Positions 42,798-50,146 of a DNA stretch of 50,146 nt are shown here, piece after piece. Source of the stretch: Verrucomicrobiaceae bacterium (GTDB lineage Bacteria > Verrucomicrobiota > Verrucomicrobiia > Verrucomicrobiales > Verrucomicrobiaceae); the NCBI GenBank assembly GCA_027490195.1, contig JAIXYN010000013.1, forward strand, positions 1 through 50,146, in the 5' to 3' direction. The position numbers and the translations under genes were made by a program. Positions within the stretch are counted from its first letter, which is position 1. Every line of letters starts with the position of its first letter. The notes beneath the pieces are model-generated. The model saw only the letters and a program-made list of their open reading frames with translations, was not told where the DNA came from and did not search any database.

Positions 42798-42871
42798 AAC
42801 GGCAAACCTAAATATCCTCTAAGGTTTATGGTTGTTGCTCCCGGGATCAGGTGTGTCACAGTACCTGACTG

Positions 42872-44167
42872 ATGCGACTTACCAGCAGCTCCAGCACCGC
42901 CGTTCCCCAAGTGAATCGTTCCGCGCCGCCTTCGCCGCAGGAGCTTTCCGCCATGATGCCCTTTGGGCGCTACTCCGTGCAGGCACAGGTGGGCATCGGC
43001 GGCATGGGCACGGTGTATCGTGGCACACAGCTCAGTCTGGGCCGACCGGTCGCCGTCAAGGTGCTGCGCGTGAGCGACGGGTATGATTTCGCCTTTGAAG
43101 ACCGCTTCCGCCGTGAAGCGCGGGCCATGGCCACGCTGAATCACCCGAACATTGTCGCCATCTATGACTATGGCCACATCGGCACCGAATTCCTGTTCTT
43201 CGTCATGGAGTTCGTGGATGGCACCGACCTCGGTGAAATCATGCGCACTGGCCGCATGACGCGCGAACTCGCGCTGCAGCTGCTGCCGCAAATCTGCGCC
43301 GGGCTCGAATACGCGCACTCCAAAGGCATCGTCCATCGCGACATCAAGCCCGCGAACATCATGCTCACCCGTCAGGGCGAGGTGAAGATCACCGACTTTG
43401 GTCTGGCCAAGGATGTCATGCGTGTGCCTTCCATGGTCACTGAAACGCACATGGTCATGGGCACGCCGGAATACGCCGCGCCTGAGCAGTTCAATGCACA
43501 TCGGGAAGTCGATCATCGTGCTGACATCTATGCTTTCGGCGTGCTGATGTATCAGATGCTCACCGGAGCCCTGCCTCGCGGCTCTTGGCAGCCGCCTTCC
43601 ACCTTGCTGCCTGGCTTGGATCCCCGATTTGACGCCGTCATCATCCGGGCGCTGATGACGGACCGTGAGCACCGCTACCAGTCCATGGGGGAAATGCGCC
43701 GCGTGATTGAATCGGCGCTGGTGCCGGTGGCACAAACTCCCAGCCGACCACTGCCAGCCGCCAAAGCCTGTGCCGGGCGCATCCTGCTGCTCGAAGACGA
43801 TCTCATGGTGCGCGATCTGATGCGGCGTGCCTTGGAAAAGGCGTCTTTTGAAGTTGTTGAAACCGGAGACGGCAAGGAGACACTGCGCCAGTATCAGGAA
43901 GCGATGCAGCAGGGCCGTCCCTACGACCTCGCTATTCTCGATCTCACCATTCCCGACGGCATGTGCGGCCGGGAAACCATGATGTATCTCCGTCGCCTCG
44001 ATCCCCAAATTCTCGCCATTGTCTCCTCCGGCTATCGGGATGATGCCGTGATGAAAGACTGCGCCGCCTACGGCTTTGCCGCTGCGCTGCCAAAGCCCTA
44101 TCAGGTCGAAGGCCTGCTGCATGTGGTGAACGGCGTTCTCGCCGTGGGGCGTCGGCGGATCGCATAA
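42872..44167 (+). CDS. Ser/Thr protein kinase fused to a receiver domain
   Basis: A 431-residue fusion. The Hanks-type kinase covers about residues 32-295: GIGGMGTVYR at 41-50, VAVKVLR lysine, HRDIKPANIM, DFGLAKD and the APEQF motif, all catalytic residues present. A receiver domain follows at about 308-430, with the acidic pair in LLLEDD, phospho-acceptor Asp in LAILDLTIP, the Ser switch in IVSSGYRDD and Lys in LPKPYQV. It lacks a membrane segment. Such kinase-receiver fusions would tie eukaryote-like kinase activity to a two-component phosphorelay. The partner histidine kinase is not in this window. Confidence 0.93.
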   Translation: MRLTSSSSTAVPQVNRSAPPSPQELSAMMPFGRYSVQAQVGIGGMGTVYRGTQLSLGRPVAVKVLRVSDGYDFAFEDRFRREARAMATLNHPNIVAIYDYGHIGTEFLFFVMEFVDGTDLGEIMRTGRMTRELALQLLPQICAGLEYAHSKGIVHRDIKPANIMLTRQGEVKITDFGLAKDVMRVPSMVTETHMVMGTPEYAAPEQFNAHREVDHRADIYAFGVLMYQMLTGALPRGSWQPPSTLLPGLDPRFDAVIIRALMTDREHRYQSMGEMRRVIESALVPVAQTPSRPLPAAKACAGRILLLEDDLMVRDLMRRALEKASFEVVETGDGKETLRQYQEAMQQGRPYDLAILDLTIPDGMCGRETMMYLRRLDPQILAIVSSGYRDDAVMKDCAAYGFAAALPKPYQVEGLLHVVNGVLAVGRRRIA

Positions 44168-44204
44168 GCATTGCCAGCGGGGACTTCCTGCTTTTAATGA
44201 GAGT

Positions 44205-45689
44205 ATGCTAACCCGGCTTCAAATCAAAGGCTTCAAAAACCTCTCCGACGTGGAGGTGTATTTTGGCCCTTTTACCTGCATTGCCGGTGCGAACGCTGTG
44301 GGAAAATCCAACCTGTTTGATGCCATACGTTTTTTGTCTCTTCTGGCAGACATGAAGCTGGATGAAGCAGCTCGCTCAATTCGAGCTGAGGATGACCGCA
44401 ATGGCGATGTCCGTTCTCTCTTCACCAACGACGGGCACGCTGTCGCTAAAGAAATCGAATTTGATCTCGATATGATTGTCCCACGCGAGGCGGTGGATGA
44501 ACTTGGACAAACTGGAGAAGCGTCCACGACTTGCCTCAATTACAAGCTGAAGATAGGTTACCGCGAAACAGGTGAGGACCGCAGACAGCTTGGGGAACTT
44601 GAACTACTGTTCGAGGAGTTAAACTACCTAACGCACACTGAGGCGAGAAAGCGGCTGAGATTTCGCCCTTCAAAAGTTTGGCTGGAGTCGGTCATAGTCG
44701 GTCGCAAAACCAGCCCGCTCATCTCCACACAATCTGTGGGTGGCAAAACATTTGTAGTGTTGCATCAAGACGGAGCTTCGCGCACAGGAATCAACAAACG
44801 TGGAGTCGGGTACAAGCGAGTAGCGCGGCAACTGCCGCGCACCCTGCTTTCTGCTGGTGATGCAGATAGCCCTACGGTTCTTTGTGCTCGCGTCGAGCTT
44901 CGTAGCTGGGAACTGCTACAGCTAGAGCCCTCTGCCATGCGTGAAAGCGATGGTATCAATCAATCAACGGGTGTTGACGCTAGCGGTGCTCACATGGCGG
45001 CAACTCTTTATGAGTTGGGCCGCATTCCACTCATTCCTGGAACACTGGCCGATCCCGAAGCTGTTTATCAACGGGTAAGCAACCGCCTTTCAGAACTTCT
45101 CGGTGATGTTCGCGGTGTTGGGGTCGATGTGGACGAGAAGCGCGAACTTTTGTCCCTCTACTTGGTTGATCGCATGGGGGTCCGGACGTCGGCTCGTTCC
45201 CTTTCTGATGGCACCTTGAGTTTCATCGCATTGGTTATCAAGCAGATGGAAAGCCGTGGCAACAGACTGCTTTGCATGGAGGAGCCTGAAAATGGTATTC
45301 ACCCTCGGAGGATACCAGCAATTCTGGGTCTGATTCAGGACATCGCTGTGGATGTCCGATCAGCGGTGGATGGTGCGAATCCTTTGAGGCAGGTTATTGT
45401 CAATACTCATTCTCCTTCGGTCATCCAACAGGTGCCTGATGATTCAGTTCTGTTTGCCGAGACCTCTCCAGAATGGACTTTAGGCAGGAAGACTTTTGAG
45501 CGCTTGGTTTTCCGTATTTTGCCTGACACTTGGCGCTCGACGGGGCGGGATGACGAAATAATCGTGAAAAAGGCGTCTCTGCTCGCCTATTTGCGGGTGC
45601 CGGGCAAAAGACGTTCGTCTGACGAAGACGAACACGAGGAACATCGTGTTATTGACAGCCCCTATGTGCAGACACTGCTGGAACTATGA
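44205..45689 (+). CDS. AAA ATPase (OLD/RecF-like), probable defence component
   Basis: A 494-residue ABC-type AAA_21-like ATPase. Walker A GANAVGKSN is at about residues 29-37. The ABC signature is SLSDGTLSF and Walker B is RLLCMEEPENGIHP. The H-loop is VNTHSPSVI. It lacks a fused Toprim; instead a separate Toprim-like protein follows, overlapping by 4 bp. This two-gene arrangement is shared by several anti-phage or abortive-infection families (RloA/RloB, PARIS, AbiL). Exact type not assigned. Codon use is less GC-biased than the neighbours, suggesting transfer. Confidence 0.88.
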   Translation: MLTRLQIKGFKNLSDVEVYFGPFTCIAGANAVGKSNLFDAIRFLSLLADMKLDEAARSIRAEDDRNGDVRSLFTNDGHAVAKEIEFDLDMIVPREAVDELGQTGEASTTCLNYKLKIGYRETGEDRRQLGELELLFEELNYLTHTEARKRLRFRPSKVWLESVIVGRKTSPLISTQSVGGKTFVVLHQDGASRTGINKRGVGYKRVARQLPRTLLSAGDADSPTVLCARVELRSWELLQLEPSAMRESDGINQSTGVDASGAHMAATLYELGRIPLIPGTLADPEAVYQRVSNRLSELLGDVRGVGVDVDEKRELLSLYLVDRMGVRTSARSLSDGTLSFIALVIKQMESRGNRLLCMEEPENGIHPRRIPAILGLIQDIAVDVRSAVDGANPLRQVIVNTHSPSVIQQVPDDSVLFAETSPEWTLGRKTFERLVFRILPDTWRSTGRDDEIIVKKASLLAYLRVPGKRRSSDEDEHEEHRVIDSPYVQTLLEL

Positions 45690-46402
45690 GCAACAGGCAG
45701 CCAATGACGCGACGGTTTACACTGCTTGCTGACGGACCAGGAGATGAGGCTTTAATGCCTGTGTTGGAATGGCTTTGGAGGGAGCATCGACCCGACGAGC
45801 TGTGCGTAGGTCAGTTTGCTGACTTGGAACTCAGCAATCTCAAAAGTCGCGCTCTGGAAGACAGGCTTATCAAAGCGTTGGATATATATCCCTGTGATCT
45901 ACTGTTCGTACATCGTGATGCCGAAAAGGAAGGGGCTGAAAAACGAATGAGAGAGATTCAGACTGCAATGGCTGCTAAGTTGGCTGTAGAAAGTAGTCCG
46001 CCTGTCGTCTGCGTTGTGCCTGTGCGAATGAGCGAGGCGTGGATGCTTTTCGATGAAAAAGCCATACGCAAAGCTGCTGCGAATCCTAACGGAACCATGC
46101 GGTTAAACCTGCCTCACTTATCGAAGGTTGAACAGATGCCAGATCCAAAAGCCAAGCTTCGCGAATTACTTCAAGAAGCGTGTGGCCTTCCCGCCCAGAG
46201 GCTTCGTGGATTTAATGCCGCGCGCGCTGCAAGACTGGTAACTGAGTTTATCGAGGATTTTTCGCCTCTTCGTAAGCTTTCTGCGTTTGCGCGCATGGAA
46301 GCTCAGTTCGAGCGAGTGAAACTAGAAGTCTCAAATCACACCACGCGCACCGCCGCCTGCGCATCCATGGCCTGCCAGACGCCATGCACCACGCGCATGT
46401 AG
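45686..46402 (+). CDS. Toprim-like (DUF4276-like) effector, C-terminus runs into neighbour
   Basis: A 238-residue protein. The Toprim-like core can be traced: RFTLLADGPGDEALMPVLEW (Asp/Glu motif), LLFVHRDAEKEG (DxE-type motif) and VVPVRMSEAWMLF. It is therefore probably a nuclease partner of the upstream ATPase, whose stop it overlaps by 4 bp. The last about 22 residues are encoded inside the 3' end of the convergent oxidoreductase gene (overlap 46336-46402), so the original end of the protein may be lost. Family assignment is from pattern memory. Confidence 0.8.
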   Translation: MSNRQPMTRRFTLLADGPGDEALMPVLEWLWREHRPDELCVGQFADLELSNLKSRALEDRLIKALDIYPCDLLFVHRDAEKEGAEKRMREIQTAMAAKLAVESSPPVVCVVPVRMSEAWMLFDEKAIRKAAANPNGTMRLNLPHLSKVEQMPDPKAKLRELLQEACGLPAQRLRGFNAARAARLVTEFIEDFSPLRKLSAFARMEAQFERVKLEVSNHTTRTAACASMACQTPCTTRM

Positions 46403-47367
46403 TTCATGCCTTCGCCGAAATCCGGCCTGGGTCGCGGGGCTTTCGGATCACGCAAAGCCGCGATGAAATCACGCTCCACCGTCCAGCTTCGTTGCAGCTC
46501 GGTGGGAACCGGCACAGACTCCAGCTTGCCGCCGCGTTTGCCCAGCTGAAGATCATCCGTGGCGAAGTCATAGCTCAGCGTGCCTTCGGAGCCGAAGATC
46601 CACAGCTTGTCCGTCGGCGCATGCGCGGCCACACCGCTGAAGAGCATCGTGGCCTCGATGCCGCTGCGGAATTTAGCCATCACGTGGACGAAATCCGGAA
46701 TATCCACCTCCACGCCCGCACGTTCCGGGATCACCACATTGCCGCGGGCCTCCACTTCTACGATGTGCCCAAGCCACTGCTGCAGCACCTCGGTGTAGAT
46801 GCCCAGTGTGAGGATTTGAATGCCGCTCAGCTCCGACTGCTGCCGCCAGTGCGCGGGCTTCGTCGCATCCAGCCAGGCGTCATTGAAACTGTGCAGCAGC
46901 ACCTGATGCGGCGTGCCGATGGCCCCTTCCGCGATCAGCTTCTTCACCAGCTCTCCACCGTGCATGCCCTGCGGTGCCGGGCAGATCGCGGTGACCAGTT
47001 CGGGATAACGCATGGACGCCTCCCACATCTGGCTCGCCTCCGGCAAAGATGCCGCCATGCGCGCCTGCGTGAAGACATGCTTCCCATGCTGCAGCGCGTA
47101 GCAGGTCATCTCCGCATGCATGTAGGGGTGCGTGCCGATCCAGACCACATCCACCTCATCGCTCGACGCTACCTCCTCCCAGCGCTCCACCGCCTTGGCT
47201 TCCGGGGCAAATTCACGGCAGAAAGCCTCGGCACTTTCCAGCGAGCGGTTGGTTACCTGGGTGATCTGCACATTCGGGATCGCCCGCAGGCCGGGCATGT
47301 GGCGGGATTTGACGATGCCACCGGCACCAATGATGCCGATGCGGATGGGTTGCTCAGTTGCGGTCAT
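46336..47367 (-). CDS. Gfo/Idh/MocA family oxidoreductase
   Basis: Start set at the ATG at 47367 (MTATEQPIRIGIIGAGGIVK); the longer frame to 47451 overlaps the MOSC gene start and is unlikely. The 343-residue protein is cytoplasmic, with no export signal. The Rossmann motif GIIGAGGIVKSRH is at the N-terminus. The middle has VDVVWIGTHPYMHAEM and the segment HGKHVFTQARMA where most family members have an EKP motif, so the usual catalytic Lys is replaced. The substrate is unknown. Confidence 0.88.
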   Translation of the reverse strand: MTATEQPIRIGIIGAGGIVKSRHMPGLRAIPNVQITQVTNRSLESAEAFCREFAPEAKAVERWEEVASSDEVDVVWIGTHPYMHAEMTCYALQHGKHVFTQARMAASLPEASQMWEASMRYPELVTAICPAPQGMHGGELVKKLIAEGAIGTPHQVLLHSFNDAWLDATKPAHWRQQSELSGIQILTLGIYTEVLQQWLGHIVEVEARGNVVIPERAGVEVDIPDFVHVMAKFRSGIEATMLFSGVAAHAPTDKLWIFGSEGTLSYDFATDDLQLGKRGGKLESVPVPTELQRSWTVERDFIAALRDPKAPRPRPDFGEGMNYMRVVHGVWQAMDAQAAVRVV

Positions 47368-47413
47368 AGACGTATGGATTGGGGACACCTTGGAGCCAAC
47401 ATTCAAGCCCCGC

Positions 47414-47869
47414 ATGCAAATCCTGCACATCTTCATTTCCCCGGAGCACATCTACGTCGGTCATCACGGCCTGCCACCCGGCACCACGCCCATGATCGAA
47501 GTGCCGGAGGCTGAATGCGTGACTGGGAAAGGCTTGCGGGGTGATCGCTATTTCGGCTGGAAGGAGGACTTCAAAGGGCAGGTCACCTTCTTTGAGCACG
47601 AGCAATACGAACGCCTGTGCGAACAGTTCAGCGCCATGGGCGTGCCCCCCTCCGTCTTTCGCCGCAACATCATCACCAAAGGCATCGACCTCAACACCCT
47701 CATCGGCACCGAATTTGAAGTGCAGGGTGTGAGGTTTCTCGGCACGCAAGAGGCCGCGCCCTGTCACTGGATGAACCAGGCCTTCGCTGAAGGCGCACAT
47801 GCAGCCCTCAAAGGCCATGGGGGCCTGCGGGCCAAAATCTTGAGCGACGGCATCCTCCGCAAGTCATGA
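47414..47869 (+). CDS. MOSC-domain protein
   Basis: Start set at the ATG at 47414 (MQILHIFISPEHIYVGHHG). The 151-residue single MOSC domain has the conserved GLRGDRYFGW and the cysteine in GTQEAAPCHWMNQ, the residue that binds sulfur or molybdopterin in MOSC proteins. It is followed by mobA with a 4-bp overlap, which supports a role in molybdenum cofactor metabolism or a Mo-dependent enzyme. Confidence 0.9.
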   Translation: MQILHIFISPEHIYVGHHGLPPGTTPMIEVPEAECVTGKGLRGDRYFGWKEDFKGQVTFFEHEQYERLCEQFSAMGVPPSVFRRNIITKGIDLNTLIGTEFEVQGVRFLGTQEAAPCHWMNQAFAEGAHAALKGHGGLRAKILSDGILRKS

Positions 47870-48447
47870 ACACTCCGTTTGCCGCCGCATTGCTCGCCGG
47901 TGGCCGCTCCACGCGGATGAAACAGGACAAAGCCCTGCTCCACTGGCATGGGCAGGAATTGTGGCAGGCCCAATTGCACAAGCTGCAGTCGATCGGTGCC
48001 GCGCGCGTGCTGCTCTCCTGCCGGCGCGAACAGCCTTTGTTTCTCAGCCCCAGCGAAGCAGTGGAAGTCGTGCATGACCCCGAGGACGCGGATGACGGCC
48101 CGCTGGGTGCCATCACACGATGTTTGGAGCAGGTGCAAATGCCACTGCTCGTCCTCGCCGTGGACATGCCCTGGATGACCGCCGCCTTTCTGCGCGAGCA
48201 AATGAACAAGCACGAGAGCCCGGACAAAGGCTGGTTCTTTCGCGGCCCGCACGGCGATGAAACCCTCGCCGGTCTCTACGTTCCCGCCATGCTGCCACTC
48301 ATGCGGGAGGCGCTTTCCAAGAAAGACTTCAAGCTCCAGCACGTCATCGAGACCGCCGCCCATTCGGGCCTGGCCGTCACGCATGCCCTCGGAGACGAGC
48401 AGATGCCCTTTTTCCACAACGCGAACACACCGGCGGATTTGAAGTGA
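47866..48447 (+). CDS. mobA: Molybdenum cofactor guanylyltransferase
   Basis: A 193-residue MobA-like nucleotidyltransferase. The GTP-binding loop LLAGGRSTRMKQDKALLHW is at residues 9-27, with the VLAVDMPWMTAAFL (metal Asp) and NANTPADL end motifs typical of MobA. It joins GMP to molybdopterin. It overlaps the MOSC gene upstream by 4 bp and the small membrane gene downstream. Confidence 0.93.
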   Translation: MNTPFAAALLAGGRSTRMKQDKALLHWHGQELWQAQLHKLQSIGAARVLLSCRREQPLFLSPSEAVEVVHDPEDADDGPLGAITRCLEQVQMPLLVLAVDMPWMTAAFLREQMNKHESPDKGWFFRGPHGDETLAGLYVPAMLPLMREALSKKDFKLQHVIETAAHSGLAVTHALGDEQMPFFHNANTPADLK

Positions 48448-48740
48448 TGCCGCGTTCCAATCAAAGAGGCCCCTCAAGGAGGGCAATGGCAGCTTTGAAG
48501 GGCATTCTTTGCTCATGTGCAATCGTATTCGTCATCTTCATGACATGGTTTGTCATTCGAGAAAAAGTCTTCGACAACAAGGACGATTTGGGCGCTGTGA
48601 TGGTGCAGATGGTTGTGTGTGCTGCACTTCTCTTGGCAGGATGCATCACAAGCATTGTGAAAGCATTCGCTGATGATACAGAGCTATCGCCTGAGCAAGA
48701 GCAGCCACCAACGATGACGGGTAAAAATCAACGAAAATAG
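48447..48740 (+). CDS. Small two-helix membrane protein
   Basis: Start set at the ATG at 48447, which overlaps the mobA stop (TGATG). The 97-residue product has two membrane segments at about residues 18-38 (KGILCSCAIVFVIFMTWFVI) and 49-69 (GAVMVQMVVCAALLLAGCIT), a short basic N-terminus and a polar tail. No function is recognised. Codon use is less biased than the neighbours. Confidence 0.6.
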   Translation: MPRSNQRGPSRRAMAALKGILCSCAIVFVIFMTWFVIREKVFDNKDDLGAVMVQMVVCAALLLAGCITSIVKAFADDTELSPEQEQPPTMTGKNQRK

Positions 48741-48779
48741 GGCTTCAATCTATCCGCAACTCATGCCCCGAAAGCCGCC

Positions 48780-49142
48780 TCACAGCTTCTTGAGCTGGGC
48801 CGTCAGGTATTCACCGCACGGCGTTTCTTTGCCGTCTTTGAAGCGGATCAAGTAGGGCTTGCCGGAGGTGCCTGAAGTGGAGGCCACTTTGGCGATGAAA
48901 TCGGCTGCGGTCTTCACGTCCTTGTCATTCCTGTCCCATTTGGCCCGGAGAAACTTGGCCGCGTTCGCTCCGCTGTAATCGCTGCCGTTTCGGATGAAGG
49001 TGGCGTTTTCAAGTCCCTGAATGTGCGTGATCAGTGCCTCGATCTTCGCCTTCTCGTTTCCCTCCGCTGCCGGCAGCGCGTTGGAGGCACTCCAAAAGAA
49101 GCAGATGAGACATAAGGCTTGGGTGATGAGTTTGGTTGTCAT
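48780..49142 (-). CDS. DUF5329-like periplasmic protein
   Basis: Start given at the ATG at 49142 (MTTKLITQALCLICFFWSAS); longer starts at 49154 and 49193 exist, the latter overlapping rsmE by 4 bp. A signal peptide is followed by a compact domain of about 95 residues (ALITHIQGLENATFIRNGSD, AAKFLRAKW, TAADFIAKVAS, SGKPYLIRFKDGKETPCGEY). This pattern matches the DUF5329 family of unknown function. It follows rsmE on the same strand. Confidence 0.82.
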   Translation of the reverse strand: MTTKLITQALCLICFFWSASNALPAAEGNEKAKIEALITHIQGLENATFIRNGSDYSGANAAKFLRAKWDRNDKDVKTAADFIAKVASTSGTSGKPYLIRFKDGKETPCGEYLTAQLKKL

Positions 49143-49189
49143 GGCGGTACTCATTGAACGTCCCTGCGCTGGCGTATGGTTGTTCGTGT

Positions 49190-49915
49190 TCAACGCAGCT
49201 CATGCCCCAAAATCGCCAGCGTGGCGATGCTGGCAGTCTCGGCACGCAGCACCAGCGGTCCCAGCGTGACCGGCACAAAGCCTGCCGCAAAAGCCTGCGC
49301 TTCCTCTTCAGCCGTGAAGTCCCCCTCGGGCCCGATCAAGACGGCCACGCTGTTCGGTCTGTCCGCAGGCAATGCTTGTTTGAGCGTTCGGGAGTGCTCG
49401 CTGAGTGCGGGGGTAAGCTTGAGTCCGGCTTCAAACTTCACACCTGCGGCGAGCGTGATGGGCGCGTGAAGTTCAGGCACAAACGGCGTGTGGCATTGCT
49501 TCGCGCTTTCGATCATGTGCCGCCTCCATTTGGCCAGCTTCTTCTCCGTCTGTGCAGCATCAAGATGAATCACGGTCCGTTCCGTGATCACAGGCTGAAT
49601 GCTCGCGGCACCCAATTCCACCGCCTTTTCCAGCAGCCACTCGAAGGGCTCCGCTTTGATCAGCGCAGGCAGCAGATGAATCGATGTCTGAAACGGCTCA
49701 ACTCGCGTTTCAGCGGTGATTTTGGCCTGCACGGTCGATTTGGTCACGTGCGTGATCTCGCAGACGGCCACGCGTCCTGCACCATCAAAGATCTCGATGG
49801 TGTCGCCCGGCTGCTTGCGCATCACTCGGCCACAGTGCTGCGCTTCATCGCCGGTCAGCGTGAGATGCGGCGTGGTCCAGTCGGAGGCAGGAAGGTGGAA
49901 GCGGGGAAGGGACAT
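49190..49915 (-). CDS. rsmE: 16S rRNA (uracil1498-N3)-methyltransferase
   Basis: A 241-residue SPOUT methyltransferase. The N-terminal PUA-like strand has LTGDEAQHCGRVMRKQPGD. The C-terminal SPOUT knot carries LIGPEGDFTAEEEAQAFAAG and the ALRAETA-type end TLGPLVLRAETASIATLAIL. It methylates U1498 of 16S rRNA using S-adenosylmethionine. The DUF5329-like gene follows on the same strand. Confidence 0.95.
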   Translation of the reverse strand: MSLPRFHLPASDWTTPHLTLTGDEAQHCGRVMRKQPGDTIEIFDGAGRVAVCEITHVTKSTVQAKITAETRVEPFQTSIHLLPALIKAEPFEWLLEKAVELGAASIQPVITERTVIHLDAAQTEKKLAKWRRHMIESAKQCHTPFVPELHAPITLAAGVKFEAGLKLTPALSEHSRTLKQALPADRPNSVAVLIGPEGDFTAEEEAQAFAAGFVPVTLGPLVLRAETASIATLAILGHELR

Positions 49916-49916
49916 G

Positions 49917-50030
49917 AAAATGACGAAACCAGAGCCGAACGCAGTGAGACAGACGACTGAAAGGAGCCCGAAGGGAAGCGAAGCGTATCAATGAGGAATG
50001 ACGAATCAATGACGAAGCGCGAATGACCTA
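49917..50030 (+). repeat. Short interspersed AATGACGAA repeats
   Basis: AATGACGAA occurs at least three times between rsmE and the window edge (from 49918, 49997 and 50007), with a fourth related GAATGACC. The rest of 50031-50146 shows no gene or structure I can support; it is cut by the window end. Confidence 0.5.
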
Positions 50031-50146
50031 TTGAGACTTGTATAATAGACTGACGTTAAGGCCAAAGTTCGGCTTGGGCGAAGCAGGCGGTGAGGATTCT
50101 GTGTCTGCGGCGCATTCTTCGCAGTGCCGCTGTCGCTTGCATACTC

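Noticed and set aside
42410..44122. 570-codon minus-strand frame
   Set aside because: Antisense to the TMEM43-like gene and the kinase-receiver gene; no recognisable motif.

Overview
This window looks like the chromosome of a Verrucomicrobiota bacterium, most likely near Prosthecobacter/Verrucomicrobiaceae. I infer this from gene content, not a search. The pointers are a PVC-type membrane-bound dehydrogenase/HEAT/cytochrome c protein, Tat-exported Gfo/Idh and SMP-30 sugar enzymes, a chlamydia-like ribonucleotide reductase small subunit, high GC with few clear Shine-Dalgarno sites, and many palindromic intergenic repeats. No rRNA, tRNA or CRISPR array was seen.

Layout. 0.2-2.6 kb: ECF sigma factor, membrane anti-sigma factor and a secreted protein as one minus-strand operon, then a LysM lipoprotein. 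2.8-7.2 kb: sugar isomerase-like protein, Tat-exported oxidoreductase, Tat-exported SMP-30 protein, and tcdA. 7.2-8.2 kb: two palindromic repeat elements around one tiny gene. 8.2-9.9 kb: exported superoxide dismutase, a membrane protein and a periplasmic rhodanese. 9.9-14.1 kb: OmpA-like protein, polytopic membrane protein, HAD phosphatase, then rplU-rpmA with a structured leader. 14.2-18.5 kb: sulfate assimilation operon cysH-tauE/safE-cysD-cysN, interrupted between cysD and cysN by a toxin-antitoxin pair whose toxin is broken. 18.5-26.3 kb: accessory stretch with a phage-replication-like gene, an HNH endonuclease gene, an intact ParE-type toxin-antitoxin pair, two copies of a 222-bp nested-palindrome repeat, an AT-rich foreign-looking gene and a detached copy of the nrdA 3' end. 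26.3-31.0 kb: nrdB-nrdA with an NrdR-like box. 31.2-34.7 kb: amidase lipoprotein, TPR-AAA ATPase and TPR membrane protein. 34.7-38.4 kb: a coupled pair, SEFIR-ATPase plus an ATPase carrying a long Gly-Val-Ala membrane repeat. 38.4-44.2 kb: PVC dehydrogenase/cytochrome, TMEM43-like protein and a Ser/Thr kinase fused to a receiver domain. 44.2-46.4 kb: AAA ATPase plus Toprim-like protein, a probable defence pair. 46.3-49.9 kb: Gfo/Idh oxidoreductase, MOSC protein, mobA, small membrane protein, DUF5329-like protein and rsmE.

Best candidate for an undescribed system: the two-gene SEFIR-STAND-like operon at 34669-38386. The upstream protein has an N-terminal SEFIR/TIR-like domain and a P-loop ATPase. 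The downstream protein, overlapping by 8 bp, has a membrane region built of about 28 Gly-Val-Ala-x tetrapeptides encoded by a 12-bp DNA repeat, followed by its own P-loop ATPase and a winged-helix-like tail. This suggests a membrane-linked immune or signalling device. Other points worth attention are the loss of the radical tyrosine in NrdB (class Ic-like), the duplicated nrdA tail bounding a small foreign segment, and the duplicated promoter/operator of the phage-like replication gene.
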